A DNA stretch of 64,000 bases from Streptomyces flaveolus (lineage in GTDB: Bacteria; Actinomycetota; Actinomycetes; Streptomycetales; Streptomycetaceae). Every line of letters begins with the position of its first letter. Within the stretch, counting starts at the first letter, position 1. The notes beneath the pieces are model-generated. The model was not told the origin of the DNA. It did no database searches and was given only the letters and a program-made list of their open reading frames with translations. Both the position numbers and the translations under genes were made by a program. This document shows positions 41,686-53,015 of this stretch, piece after piece. Location: assembly GCF_014648815.1 (NCBI RefSeq), contig NZ_BMRV01000004.1, positions 522,022 through 586,021 on the forward strand, written 5' to 3'.

Positions 41686-41859
41686 ATGTTCCGTGAGCTG
41701 GGCCTTTCGGCCTCGCCCCTCGGCGTGCTCCAGACTTTAGCTGATCACCCGGGGTGCTGCGCAAGTCGGTGGCCGCGAGGGGCGGCTGAGCGGCCGTCGG
41801 CGTTCCCGCGCCGGAGTGCCGGCCGCCGGACCGTCGGGGTGGCCGCCGGGCGGGACCGC

Positions 41860-42177
41860 TCACTGCGCCTCGGCGAACGCCTCGTAGACCTTCTTCGGGA
41901 TCCGGCCGCGCGCGGGCACGTCCATCTTGTTGGCCTGGGCCCAGGCCCGGACAGCCGCCGGATCGGGGGCGACCTCCGTCTGCCGGTACGCCTTGCCGGA
42001 CCGCGACCGCTTCCGGCCCGCCGACACGTAGGGCTCGAGAGCCTTGCGCAGTTTCCGGGCATTGGCTTCGTTCAGGTCGATCTCGTACATCCGGCCGTCG
42101 ACTCCGAAGGCGATCGTCTCCGCCGCTTCCGAGCCGTCGATGTCGTCAAAGAGAGTGACCACGACACGCTGCGCCAC
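41860..42177 (-). CDS. lsrL: Lsr2-family nucleoid protein (LsrL-like)
   Basis: The protein has 105 residues. Lsr2 proteins bridge DNA and silence AT-rich, foreign genes in actinobacteria. The N-terminal dimer domain is MAQRVVVTLFDDIDGSEAAE with TIAFGVDGRMYEIDLNEANA. A short basic linker follows (SAGRKRSRSGKAYRQTE). The C-terminal DNA-binding domain ends VRAWAQANKMDVPARGRIPK KVYEAFAEAQ, with the RGR AT-hook-like motif that enters the minor groove. Synteny next to purS matches, as I recall, LsrL (the second Lsr2 paralogue of S. coelicolor). The start is GTG 42177 with AAGGGA upstream. The upstream gap is unusually AT-rich for this genome and could be its own target. Confidence 0.9.
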   Translation of the reverse strand: MAQRVVVTLFDDIDGSEAAETIAFGVDGRMYEIDLNEANARKLRKALEPYVSAGRKRSRSGKAYRQTEVAPDPAAVRAWAQANKMDVPARGRIPKKVYEAFAEAQ

Positions 42178-42517
42178 GAATATCGGTCCCTTCGTGCGGC
42201 ATCTCCGCGATGACGTGCCAGGACACCGCGATGATGCCGACTGTTCGCCTGTAATTGGGCAAAGTATCGGCTAATGACATTTCATTTGTACAGTGCCCGG
42301 CATTGCAATGGGAAGCCCGACTAAATCTCTCCGCGTGTCTGCCGCGCAATAGGCATCCGTGGTGGATCCGGGATCTTTCCCGAAGCTTTTCGTGCGGGTC
42401 CCCTCCCGATGCCGAATCGTGACAGGGGTCACGTAGTTTCCTCCAAGGCTACGCGCGTAGAAATTTTGTACGGGTAGTCTGAAGGGACCTGCTCAGCACC
42501 ACACACCGGGAGTGCCA
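42178..42517. promoter_or_regulatory. AT-rich divergent region between lsrL and purS
   Basis: These 340 bp hold no gene. A leftward AT-rich block (about 42250-42310, with TAATTGGGCAAAG and CATTTCATTTGTACAG) probably contains the lsrL promoter. TAGTCT (42475-42480) may be the -10 of the purSQL promoter, 38 bp before the purS start. Confidence 0.45.
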
Positions 42518-42790
42518 GTGGCACGCGTCGTAGTCGACGTCATGCTCAAGCCGGAGATCCTCGACCCCCAGGGCCAGGCGGTGCAGCGCGCACTGCCGCG
42601 ACTGGGTTTCGAAGGGATCTCGGACGTCCGCCAGGGAAAGCGTTTCGAACTGGAAGTTGACGGGCCGGTCGACGAGGCCGCCCTCGCCCGCATCCATGAT
42701 CTTGCGGAATCCTTCCTCGCCAACACCGTGATCGAGGACTTCACCGTCAAGGTCGAGTCCGAGGATGTAGTCGCGGAGGCTGTGAAGTGA
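42518..42790 (+). CDS. purS: Phosphoribosylformylglycinamidine synthase subunit PurS
   Basis: PurS is the small bridging subunit that joins PurQ and PurL in the three-part FGAM synthase. The 90-residue sequence [20 protein letters not shown], then [20 protein letters not shown] and the C-terminal [15 protein letters not shown], is typical. GTG 42518 agrees with other PurS N-termini and follows GGGAG; GTG 42512 is in frame but less likely. The stop overlaps the purQ start (GTGA), so the subunits are made in fixed proportion. Confidence 0.95.
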   Translation: MARVVVDVMLKPEILDPQGQAVQRALPRLGFEGISDVRQGKRFELEVDGPVDEAALARIHDLAESFLANTVIEDFTVKVESEDVVAEAVK

Positions 42791-43463
42791 CCGCTCGTAT
42801 TGGCGTCGTCACTTTCCCCGGCAGCCTCGACGACCGGGACACGCAGCGCGCGATCCGCGTGGCCGGCGCCGAACCCGTGGCGCTCTGGCACAAGGACAAG
42901 GACCTCAAGCAGGTCGACGCCGTGGTGCTCTGCGGCGGTTTCTCTTACGGCGACTATCTGCGCGCCGGCGCCATCGCGCGCTTCTCGCCGGTGATGGACA
43001 CGGTCATCGACCAGGCGAAGGCCGGTCTCCCGGTGCTCGGCATCTGCAACGGCTTCCAGATCCTCACGGAGGCCCACCTGCTGCCCGGCGGGATGCTCGG
43101 CAACGACCACCTACACTTCATCTGCCGTGACCAGAAGCTGCGCGTGGAGAACGCGGACACCTCCTGGACCAGCGACTACAGCGCCGGCCAGGAGATCCAC
43201 ATCCCGTTGAAGAACATGGACGGGCGTTACGTGGCCGACCGGCGGACGCTGGACGAGCTGGAGGCGGAGGGCCGCGTGGCGTTCCGCTACGTCGACTTCA
43301 ACCCGAACGGCTCGCTCAACGACATCGCCGGCATCACCAACGCGGCGGGCAACGTCGTCGGCCTGATGCCGCACCCCGAGCACGCCGTCGAGCCGCTGAT
43401 CGGCACCGGCCGCACCGACGGCCTCCCGTTCTTCACCTCGATCCTCAAGAAGCTGGTCAACGC

Positions 43464-43467
<4 letters not shown>
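42787..43467 (+). CDS. purQ: Phosphoribosylformylglycinamidine synthase subunit PurQ (glutaminase)
   Basis: PurQ releases ammonia from glutamine and passes it to PurL. The protein has 226 residues with the class I amidotransferase triad: Cys in [18 protein letters not shown] near residue 85, and His/Glu in [13 protein letters not shown] near 200. [20 protein letters not shown] is the normal start, and [20 protein letters not shown] carries the oxyanion strand. It overlaps purS and purL by 4 bp each. Confidence 0.97.
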
Positions 43468-45722
<2,255 letters not shown>

Positions 45723-45734
45723 CCGCCGGCACAC

Positions 45735-45786
45735 GGCAACGGCGAGGCCCCGCCCGGATCCGTCCGGGCGGGGCCTCGCCGTTGCC
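45735..45786 (+). terminator. Very strong terminator after purL
   Basis: A perfect 24-bp stem (45735-45758 with 45763-45786) closes on a 4-nt loop TCCG, 12 bp past the purL stop. Confidence 0.9.
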
Positions 45787-45842
45787 TCCCGCTCCGGGTC
45801 ACGGACCCGGTATTTCCCGGGAGCGCGGCCTCCCGCGCCCAC

Positions 45843-45855
45843 TAGGCTCACCGCC
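45843..45855 (+). promoter_or_regulatory. Leaderless -10 element of the mycothiol-enzyme gene
   Basis: TAGGCT (45843-45848) lies seven bases before ATG 45856, with no ribosome site in between. Confidence 0.6.
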
Positions 45856-46653
45856 ATGCCGCCCGCCAGGAAACGCGCCCGCACCTACGACCCCGCCCGC
45901 ACCCGTGCCGCCGTGTTCGCCCAGTTCGGGCACGTACGCGCGGCCGTGCGCACCCTCACGCCCGAGCAGCTCGCGCTGCCGACGCGGCTGGGGGACTGGA
46001 CCGTACGGGAACTGGTGGCGCACATCGGGATGGCCCTGACCGCCCTGCACCGCGCCGTGGACCGGCCCGCCCCGCCCCGGCAGGACGTCCAGGTCGTCGA
46101 GTGGCCCTTCGCCACCGCAGGCAACTCCGCCGCGATCGCCGATTTCACCAGGAGGCTCGCCGCGGACCATCCCGACCTCGACGCCCACCTCGCCCGCATC
46201 GAGGAGCGCCTGCGCGCGCTGCTCGCAGAGCACCCCGGCAGCCGGCTCCTGGAGACCAACGCGGGCGCGCTGCCGCTGGACGACTACCTCGTCACCCGCA
46301 CCGTAGAACTCGTCGTGCACGCCGACGACCTCAACGCCGCCGTGCCCGGCCTCGGCATCCCGTACGACCGGCAGGCCCTGGCCGCGGCGACCCGGTTGCT
46401 CGCCGACGCGCTCGCCGTGAAGGCGCCCGGCGGGTCGACGGAGGTGCGGGTGCCGCCGTACGCCGTCGTGCAGTGCGTCGAGGGCCCCCGGCACACCCGC
46501 GGCACCCCGCCCAACGTCGTCGAGACCGACCCGCTGACCTGGGTCCGGCTCGCGGCCGGACGGCTGACCTGGCAGGACGCCGTGGCGGAGGCCAAGGTGA
46601 GCGCGAGCGGCGAGCGGGCCGACCTCGCAGGGCTGCTGCCGCTGCTGAGCTGA
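45856..46653 (+). CDS. Maleylpyruvate isomerase family mycothiol-dependent enzyme
   Basis: The protein has 265 residues in two domains. The N-terminal MDMPI/DinB-like four-helix bundle has metal-binding His in WTVRELVAHIGMALTALHRA near residue 55 and in RTVELVVHADDLNAAVPG near 150. The C-terminal SCP2-like domain ends TDPLTWVRLAAGRLTWQDAV, AEAKVSASGERADLAGLLPL. Such proteins use mycothiol, the actinobacterial thiol, in isomerase or transferase reactions; the substrate is unknown. It seems to be transcribed alone and leaderless. Confidence 0.85.
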   Translation: MPPARKRARTYDPARTRAAVFAQFGHVRAAVRTLTPEQLALPTRLGDWTVRELVAHIGMALTALHRAVDRPAPPRQDVQVVEWPFATAGNSAAIADFTRRLAADHPDLDAHLARIEERLRALLAEHPGSRLLETNAGALPLDDYLVTRTVELVVHADDLNAAVPGLGIPYDRQALAAATRLLADALAVKAPGGSTEVRVPPYAVVQCVEGPRHTRGTPPNVVETDPLTWVRLAAGRLTWQDAVAEAKVSASGERADLAGLLPLLS

Positions 46654-46689
46654 GGGGAACCAGACCCTCCGCGCCTCCGTCGAATCGGC

Positions 46690-47478
46690 ATGTACAGGCA
46701 GAAGCAGCAGCGCAGCATGACCCTGACCATGGCAGTCGTCGCCGTGCTCGTCCCGCTCGCGGCGGCCTGCGGCAGCGAGAAGGCCGACGGCGGCAGCGGC
46801 TCCGTGGGCGCGGACCGGCCGTTCACCGGCGTGAGGTGGAGCATCGACAGCGTCACCGTCGACGGCACCACCCACCGGGCGCCGGACACGGCACGGGTCC
46901 GGATCGACGACAGCGGTGAGGCGGCGGGCAGCACCGGCTGCAACACCTTCACCGCCCGCGCCGACGTCGACGGCGAGCGCGTCCGGCTCAGGGACGCCGC
47001 GTTCACCGAGATGGCCTGCGAGAAGACGCCCCAGGACTTCGAGAAGTCCCTCGGCCGCGTCCTCACCGACGGCCCCCTCACCGCCGACACGGCGAGCGAC
47101 CGACTGACCCTCACCACCCCCGCCGGCGACACCGTACGGCTGAGCAGGCCCGAGGACGCGTCCCTGTACGGCACGACCTGGACCGTCACGGCACCCGGCG
47201 GGCAGGGCCGCGCCCACCTCACCTTCGACCAGGAGGCGGGCACCGTATCCGGCCGCCTTCCCTGCAACCACGTCAACGCCCGGGCCACCGTCCGCGACGG
47301 ACATATCACCCTGGGCGCTCCGGCCACCACCCGAATGATGTGCGAAGGCTCACTCATGAACGCCGAGAAGCAGATGCTCCGCTTCTTCGAGGGCCGGGTC
47401 GACTACCGGATCGATCACGAAACCCTGACGCTGACCAGCGAAGACGGCACCGTCGTCCGCGCCGTGGCCGACGAGTGA
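46690..47478 (+). CDS. META-domain lipoprotein
   Basis: The protein has 262 residues. The signal peptide MTLTMAVVAVLVPLAAACGS ends in the lipobox LAAAC, so it should be lipid-anchored outside the cell. Two META (HslJ-like) domains follow: the first has FTGVRWSIDSVTVDG and GSTGCNTFTARADVDGERVR near 80-100, the second YGTTWTVTAPGG and GRLPCNHVNARATVRDGHIT near 190. Each has the conserved G-C-N motif plus a second Cys (EMACEKTP, RMMCEGSL) that may pair with it. Function is unknown; META proteins have been linked to stress and drug tolerance. ATG 46723 could be a better start, because the first residues before it are unusually basic. Confidence 0.85.
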   Translation: MYRQKQQRSMTLTMAVVAVLVPLAAACGSEKADGGSGSVGADRPFTGVRWSIDSVTVDGTTHRAPDTARVRIDDSGEAAGSTGCNTFTARADVDGERVRLRDAAFTEMACEKTPQDFEKSLGRVLTDGPLTADTASDRLTLTTPAGDTVRLSRPEDASLYGTTWTVTAPGGQGRAHLTFDQEAGTVSGRLPCNHVNARATVRDGHITLGAPATTRMMCEGSLMNAEKQMLRFFEGRVDYRIDHETLTLTSEDGTVVRAVADE

Positions 47479-47527
47479 TCCGCAGGTGAGCCGGGATCCC
47501 CAATTCGGACCAGTGGTCGATCTCGCC

Positions 47528-47540
47528 TACACTCGGGAAC
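47528..47540 (+). promoter_or_regulatory. Leaderless -10 element of purF
   Basis: TACACT (47528-47533) lies seven bases before GTG 47541 with no ribosome site between. Confidence 0.55.
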
Positions 47541-49067
47541 GTGCCACGTGGTGACGGTCGACTCAATCACGATCTACTTCCCGGCGAGAAGGGCCCCCAG
47601 GACGCTTGCGGCGTCTTCGGTGTCTGGGCCCCGGGCGAAGAGGTCGCAAAGCTCACGTACTTCGGGCTCTACGCCCTCCAGCATCGGGGCCAGGAATCCG
47701 CGGGAATCGCGGTCAGCAACGGCTCCCAGATCCTCGTCTTCAAGGACATGGGCCTCGTGTCCCAGGTCTTCGACGAGACCTCGCTCGGTTCGCTCCAGGG
47801 TCACATCGCGGTCGGTCACGCCCGCTACTCGACCACCGGTGCGTCCGTGTGGGAGAACGCCCAGCCAACCTTCCGGGCCACCGCGCAGGGCTCCATCGCG
47901 CTCGGCCACAACGGCAACCTCGTCAACACCGCCCAGCTCGCCGAGATGGTCGCCGACCTGCCCAAGCAGGAAGGCCGCTCCACTCGCGTCGCGGCGACCA
48001 ACGACACCGACCTGCTGACCGCGCTCCTCGCGGCCCAGGTCGACGAGGACGGCAAGCCGCTGACCATCGAAGAGGCCGCTCACAGCGTCCTCCCGCAGGT
48101 CATGGGCGCCTTCAGCCTCGTCTTCATGGACGAGCACACCCTCTACGCCGCCCGCGACCCGCAGGGCATCCGCCCGCTGGTCCTCGGCCGCCTCGAGCGC
48201 GGCTGGGTCGTCGCCTCCGAGTCCGCCGCCCTCGACATCTGCGGCGCCTCCTACGTCCGCGAGATCGAGCCGGGCGAGTTCGTCGCCATCGACGAGAACG
48301 GCCTGCGCACGTCGCGATTCGCAGAAGCGAAGCCCAAGGGCTGTGTCTTCGAGTACGTGTACCTGGCCCGCCCGGACACCGACATCGCCGGCCGCAACGT
48401 CTACCTCTCGCGCGTCGAGATGGGCCGCAAGCTGGCCAAGGAGGCCCCCGCCGAGGCCGACCTCGTCATAGCGACCCCGGAGTCCGGCACCCCCGCCGCG
48501 ATCGGGTACGCCGAGGCCTCCGGCATCCCCTTCGGCAACGGTCTGGTGAAGAACGCCTATGTGGGCCGTACCTTCATCCAGCCCTCGCAGACCATCCGCC
48601 AGCTCGGCATCCGCCTGAAGCTGAATCCCCTGAAGGAAGTCATCAAGGGCAAGCGGCTGGTCGTCGTGGACGACTCCATCGTCCGCGGCAACACGCAGCG
48701 GGCCCTGGTCCGCATGCTCCGCGAGGCCGGCGCCGCCGAGGTCCACATCCGGATCTCCTCCCCGCCCGTGAAGTGGCCCTGCTTCTTCGGCATCGACTTC
48801 GCCACCCGCGCCGAGCTCATCGCCAACGGCATGAGCATCGACGAGATCGGCACCTCGCTCGGCGCCGACTCCCTGGCGTACATCTCCATCGACGGCATGA
48901 TCGAGGCGACCACCATCGCCAAGCCGAACCTCTGCCGCGCCTGCTTCGACGGCGAGTACCCGATGGAGCTCCCCGACCCCGAGCTGCTCGGCAAGCAGCT
49001 CCTGGAGACCGAGCTGGCCGCCGGGCCCGCCGGTACGGCCGCCGCCGACGCCATCCGTCGCCCGTAG
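47541..49067 (+). CDS. purF: Amidophosphoribosyltransferase
   Basis: PurF makes phosphoribosylamine from PRPP and glutamine, the first committed step of purine synthesis. The protein has 508 residues. A short propeptide ends before the catalytic Cys in GPQDACGVFGVW. The glutaminase domain shows LQHRGQESAGIAVS and GHARYSTTGAS. The PRPP-binding motif is LVVVDDSIVRGNTQRALVR near residue 375. Cys residues in KGCVFEYVY, KWPCFFGI and NLCRACFDG match the four iron-sulfur ligands of the B. subtilis type enzyme. Transcription seems leaderless. purM follows after 47 bp and probably shares the transcript. Confidence 0.97.
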   Translation: MPRGDGRLNHDLLPGEKGPQDACGVFGVWAPGEEVAKLTYFGLYALQHRGQESAGIAVSNGSQILVFKDMGLVSQVFDETSLGSLQGHIAVGHARYSTTGASVWENAQPTFRATAQGSIALGHNGNLVNTAQLAEMVADLPKQEGRSTRVAATNDTDLLTALLAAQVDEDGKPLTIEEAAHSVLPQVMGAFSLVFMDEHTLYAARDPQGIRPLVLGRLERGWVVASESAALDICGASYVREIEPGEFVAIDENGLRTSRFAEAKPKGCVFEYVYLARPDTDIAGRNVYLSRVEMGRKLAKEAPAEADLVIATPESGTPAAIGYAEASGIPFGNGLVKNAYVGRTFIQPSQTIRQLGIRLKLNPLKEVIKGKRLVVVDDSIVRGNTQRALVRMLREAGAAEVHIRISSPPVKWPCFFGIDFATRAELIANGMSIDEIGTSLGADSLAYISIDGMIEATTIAKPNLCRACFDGEYPMELPDPELLGKQLLETELAAGPAGTAAADAIRRP

Positions 49068-49114
49068 CCGTCCGTCCGCAATACCTGCCGTACGACACAA
49101 AGGTTCTCATCGTC

Positions 49115-50182
49115 ATGCCTGACACAACTGGTGCCAGCTACGCAGCCGCGGGCGTCGACATCGAGGCGGGCGACCGCGCCGTCGAGCTCATGAAGGAATG
49201 GGTCAAGAAGACGCAGCGCCCCGAGGTCCTCGGCGGCCTCGGCGGTTTCGCCGGCCTCTTCGACGCCTCCGCACTCAAGAACTACGACCGCCCCCTGCTG
49301 GCCTCGGCCACGGACGGTGTCGGCACCAAGGTCGACATCGCCCGGCAGCTGGGCGTCTACGACACCATCGGCCACGACCTGGTCGCGATGGTCATGGACG
49401 ACATCGTGGTGTGCGGCGCCGAGCCGCTGTTCATGACCGACTACATCTGCGTGGGCAAGGTCCACCCCGAGCGTGTCGCCGCCATCGTCAAGGGCATCGC
49501 CGAGGGCTGTGTGCTGGCCGGCTGCGCCCTGGTGGGCGGCGAGACGGCCGAGCACCCCGGCCTGCTCGGCGAGGACGACTTCGACGTCGCCGGCGCCGGT
49601 ACGGGCGTCGTGGAGGCCGACCGGCTGCTCGGTCCGGACCGCATCCGCGAGGGCGACGCGGTCGTCGCGATGGCCGCCTCCGGCCTTCACTCGAACGGGT
49701 ACTCACTCGTCCGCCACGTCCTGCTGAACGAGGCCGGCCTGGCCCTGGACGCGCACGTGGACGACCTCGGCCGCACCCTCGGCGAGGAGCTCCTGGAGCC
49801 GACGAAGATCTACTCGCTGGACTGCCTGGCCCTGATGCGCACCACCGAGGTGCACGCCTTCAGCCACGTCACCGGCGGCGGCCTCGCGGCCAACCTGGCC
49901 CGCGTGATCCCCGACGGCCTGCACGCGACCGTCGACCGCTCCACCTGGACGCCGGCCCCGGTCTTCGACCTCGTCGGACGAACGGGTCAGGTCGAGCGCC
50001 TGGAGCTGGAGAAGACCCTGAACATGGGCGTCGGCATGATCGCCGTCGTGCCCCAGGAGTCCGCCGACGTGGCGCTGACGACCCTCGCCGACCGCGGCGT
50101 CGACGCTTGGGTGGCAGGCGAGATCACCGCCCGCGGCGACCACGGCACGGGCGCCACCATGACCGGTGACTACGCCCGCTGA
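49115..50182 (+). CDS. purM: Phosphoribosylformylglycinamidine cyclo-ligase (AIR synthetase)
   Basis: PurM closes the imidazole ring of AIR using ATP. The protein has 355 residues, the family's usual length. It opens ASYAAAGVDIEAGDRAVELM. Motifs: GGFAGLFDASALKNYDRPLL, SATDGVGTKVDIARQ near 65, HDLVAMVMDDIVVCGAEPLF near 90, GCALVGGETAEHPGLL near 145, GLHSNGYSLVRHVL near 190, and HVTGGGLAANLARVIPDGLH near 245. ATG 49115 has only a weak AAAGG before it, which fits translation from the purF message. Confidence 0.97.
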   Translation: MPDTTGASYAAAGVDIEAGDRAVELMKEWVKKTQRPEVLGGLGGFAGLFDASALKNYDRPLLASATDGVGTKVDIARQLGVYDTIGHDLVAMVMDDIVVCGAEPLFMTDYICVGKVHPERVAAIVKGIAEGCVLAGCALVGGETAEHPGLLGEDDFDVAGAGTGVVEADRLLGPDRIREGDAVVAMAASGLHSNGYSLVRHVLLNEAGLALDAHVDDLGRTLGEELLEPTKIYSLDCLALMRTTEVHAFSHVTGGGLAANLARVIPDGLHATVDRSTWTPAPVFDLVGRTGQVERLELEKTLNMGVGMIAVVPQESADVALTTLADRGVDAWVAGEITARGDHGTGATMTGDYAR

Positions 50183-50265
50183 GCCGAGCCCGGCACGGCG
50201 ATGCGGGTAGCACAGAACCCGGTCGGTGACGGAAGTCACCGACCGGGTGAGTGTTCAGTGCAGGG

Positions 50266-50514
50266 TCAAGCGCCGCGACGATGCTGCGGGGACTGGCCGT
50301 CCTCGTCCTCGTCGTCCTCGTAGAGGTCGGCGTACTTTGCGTACAGCTCGTCGTCCTGCTCATCGTCCTCGAACCGCTCGCCGTTAGGCGGTTGCGGACT
50401 CGACGTCGATGCGCCCAGCTCCTCGGCCAGGCGGGAGAGATCAGTCCCACCGCTGTTGTACTTCAGCTGGCGGGCGACCTTCGTCTGCTTGGCCTTGGCC
50501 CGGCCGCGCCCCAT
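50266..50514 (-). CDS. DUF3073 family protein
   Basis: The protein has 82 residues. The basic N-terminus MGRGRAKAKQTKVARQLKYN is the hallmark of DUF3073, a small actinobacterial protein of unknown function. The C-terminal half is very acidic (FEDDEQDDELYAKYADLYED). The split charge could let it bind nucleic acid or ribosomes, but this is only inferred. It is convergent with purM, 83 bp apart. Confidence 0.9.
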   Translation of the reverse strand: MGRGRAKAKQTKVARQLKYNSGGTDLSRLAEELGASTSSPQPPNGERFEDDEQDDELYAKYADLYEDDEDEDGQSPQHRRGA

Positions 50515-50848
50515 GGCTCGACCCCCTCAACGACGGGGCTCGACGGCCCCAGAGTCTTGACACGCGTTCATGGTCCGGAACGGGCTCTCCGTGGAGAGAC
50601 CGGTCCGTAGGGCTTCCACGGTACCTGAGCCCACGCCCATACGGTACGTCGCCCGCAGGACGTGGCTACGCCCAGGACCTTCGAGGCGCCCTGTCCTCGC
50701 TGGTCAAAGGCGATTTTAACCACGTTTCGACGGTCGACCCGCCGGGAGAAGTGAGAGTTCTCTCCAACTGCCCGCCGGCGGGTACCGCTCAAACCTTCGA
50801 ATACCGCCTCCGGATCACCCTCCGGAGCGTACGGAGCGCGGTCTCCGG
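50515..50848. other. Intergenic region between DUF3073 and valine dehydrogenase genes
   Basis: No gene is visible in these 334 bp. It should contain the DUF3073 promoter and the end of the vdh transcript. Small inverted phrases occur (GGTCCGGAACGGGCTCTCC with GGAGAGACCGGTCC, near 50573-50609). Confidence 0.4.
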
Positions 50849-51943
50849 TCAGCGCCGCGCGCGTGCCTCCGACATCCGCTGCTCGGCGATCCGGTCGGCC
50901 GCGGCGGCCGGCGGAATACCGTCCTCCTTCGCACGTGCGAATATGGCCAGCGTGGTGTCGTAGATCTTCGCGGCCTTCGCCTTGCACCGGTCGAAGTCGA
51001 AGCCGTGCAGCTCGTCGGCGACCTGGATGACACCGCCGGCGTTCACCACGTAGTCGGGCGCGTAGAGGATCCCGCGGTCGGCGAGGTCCTTCTCGACGCC
51101 CGGGTGGGCGAGCTGGTTGTTGGCCGCGCCGCACACCACCTTCGCGGTCAGCACCGGCACGGTGTCGTCGTTCAGCGCGCCGCCGAGCGCGCAGGGGGCG
51201 TAGATGTCCAGGTTCTCGACCCGGATCAGCGCGTCCGTGTCGGCGACGGCGATCACCGACGGGTGCCGCTCGGTGAGCGCCCGTACGACGTCCTTGCGCA
51301 CGTCCGTGACGACCACGTGCGCGCCCTCGGCGAGCAGGTGCTCGACCAGGTGGTGACCGACCTTGCCGACGCCGGCGATGCCGACCGTGCGGTCGCGCAG
51401 CGTCGGGTCGCCCCACAGGTGCTGGGCGGCGGCCCGCATGCCCTGGTAGACGCCGAAGGAGGTGAGCACGGACGAGTCGCCCGCGCCGCCGTTCTCGGGG
51501 GAGCGTCCGGTCGTCCACCGGCACTCGCGCGCCACGACGTCCATGTCGGCCACGTAGGTGCCCACGTCGCAGGCGGTGACGTAGCGGCCGCCGAGCGAGG
51601 CGACGAACCGGCCGTAGGCGAGCAGCAGCTCCTCGCTCTTGATCTGCTCCGGGTCGCCGATGATCACGGCCTTGCCGCCGCCGTGGTCGAGACCGGCCAT
51701 GGCGTTCTTGTACGACATCCCGCGCGCGAGGTTCAGCGCGTCGGCGACGGCCTCCGCCTCACTCGCGTACGGGTAGAAACGCGTACCGCCGAGCGCGGGG
51801 CCCAGGGCGGTGGAGTGGAGGGCGATGACGGCCTTAAGGCCGCTGGCACGGTCCTGGCAGAGCACGACTTGCTCATGACCCCCCTGCTCCGAGTGGAACA
51901 GGGTGTGCAGTACATCAGCAGGTGCGCCGGTTACGTCGGTCAC
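50849..51943 (-). CDS. vdh: Valine (branched-chain amino acid) dehydrogenase
   Basis: The protein has 364 residues. It oxidatively deaminates valine and related amino acids with NAD, feeding branched-chain precursors into fatty acids and polyketides. Motifs: [20 protein letters not shown] near residue 45, [20 protein letters not shown] with the catalytic Lys near 85, the Asp in [15 protein letters not shown], and the Rossmann [17 protein letters not shown] near 185. [20 protein letters not shown] is the conserved C-terminal block. GTG 51943 follows AGGAGT. It is divergent from the conserved gene at 52164. Confidence 0.93.
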   Translation of the reverse strand: MTDVTGAPADVLHTLFHSEQGGHEQVVLCQDRASGLKAVIALHSTALGPALGGTRFYPYASEAEAVADALNLARGMSYKNAMAGLDHGGGKAVIIGDPEQIKSEELLLAYGRFVASLGGRYVTACDVGTYVADMDVVARECRWTTGRSPENGGAGDSSVLTSFGVYQGMRAAAQHLWGDPTLRDRTVGIAGVGKVGHHLVEHLLAEGAHVVVTDVRKDVVRALTERHPSVIAVADTDALIRVENLDIYAPCALGGALNDDTVPVLTAKVVCGAANNQLAHPGVEKDLADRGILYAPDYVVNAGGVIQVADELHGFDFDRCKAKAAKIYDTTLAIFARAKEDGIPPAAAADRIAEQRMSEARARR

Positions 51944-52163
51944 GGTGGTGACTCCTGTGTAGGTGCGGCGGGTGGTGACGGGTCCCCGTGCGGGTGGCGG
52001 GGACTGTGGCATGAGATTAGAGCCTGACGGGGTCCACCCGCCGCACAGTGCCGAGGATCACCTCCGCACGGAGTACAGGCGTGCGACGATTTGCAGAGAT
52101 TCCCGCGCGTTTGTGATCGGCTCCCGCAGGTTTTCGAGACGGTGCGCGGGGGAGGGAGCAGGC

Positions 52164-53015
52164 GTGCCCAAGGTGTCCTCGGTGATCGTCCCCTACGCGG
52201 CCTACCTGCGCGTGTACGAACCGCTGGCCGCCTTCCCCGAGCCGGAGCGCGGCCACTGGGGCCGCTACGCCCGCCGCACCGACCTGCCCTCCTACCAGGA
52301 CGAACTACGCCGTTCCCTGGCCGACCTGCTGCCCACGCCGCCCGTGCCGGTACCGGTGCACGAGAGCGGCGACGCCTTCGTGACCGAGGTCGACGGGGTG
52401 GTCTGCGTGTGCCCCTGGCGGACCCGGCTGCGCGGCTGGCAGGCGCTCGGGGAGCTGGCCGAGGACTTCCCCGAGCCCGTCCTGGACGCCCTGCTCCCTC
52501 CGGTCGTACGCCGCCAGACCACCCAGGACTACGAACGCTGGCTGGAGTGCAACCCCGACGCCCGCCCCTGGATCCGCACGGCCACCTGGCAGGTGCCGAT
52601 CAACTGGTTCGTGCTGGTCTCCGACGAGGAGCGGGAGTACGACAAGGGCGGCGACGATGCCGGGTCGGTGCCGCCGGTGCTGCGCTACCGGACGCCGATG
52701 GTGCAGGCGCGGCGGCGGGTGGCCCGGGGGCTGCGGGCGCTGAAGGAGGCCATGGACCGGGGGCCGCTGATCGACGGCCTGGTGGACGTGGGGCGCTGGC
52801 TCGAGGAGTTCCACCCGCGGTCACTGGTGGAGCTGGACTACGGCGGACTGGTGCACGCCCTGCCGGCCGGAGAGCTGGAGGCCGACCACTCGGCGGCGGA
52901 CGTGGCCGAGGGCATCGAGGCGCTGCGCCGGGGGGACGGGACGACGGCGGGTGCCGCGTACGGGCGGCTGGTGGAGCGGTGGCGGTCGGTGCGGGACCGG
53001 CGGTCGGCGAACTGA
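52164..53015 (+). CDS. Conserved hypothetical protein upstream of bldC
   Basis: The protein has 283 residues, starting at GTG 52164 behind GGGGGAGGGAG. It is soluble, with YAAYLRVYEPLAAFPEPERG, WGRYARRTDLPSYQDELRRS, VHESGDAFVTEVDGVVCVCP and WQVPINWFVLVSDEEREYDK. The C-terminal half is helical (RRRVARGLRALKEAMDRGPL, VDVGRWLEEFHPRSLVELDY). I recognise it only as a Streptomyces-conserved neighbour of vdh and bldC; no motif gives a function. The frame is open further left, but codon use there is poor. Confidence 0.8.
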   Translation: MPKVSSVIVPYAAYLRVYEPLAAFPEPERGHWGRYARRTDLPSYQDELRRSLADLLPTPPVPVPVHESGDAFVTEVDGVVCVCPWRTRLRGWQALGELAEDFPEPVLDALLPPVVRRQTTQDYERWLECNPDARPWIRTATWQVPINWFVLVSDEEREYDKGGDDAGSVPPVLRYRTPMVQARRRVARGLRALKEAMDRGPLIDGLVDVGRWLEEFHPRSLVELDYGGLVHALPAGELEADHSAADVAEGIEALRRGDGTTAGAAYGRLVERWRSVRDRRSAN

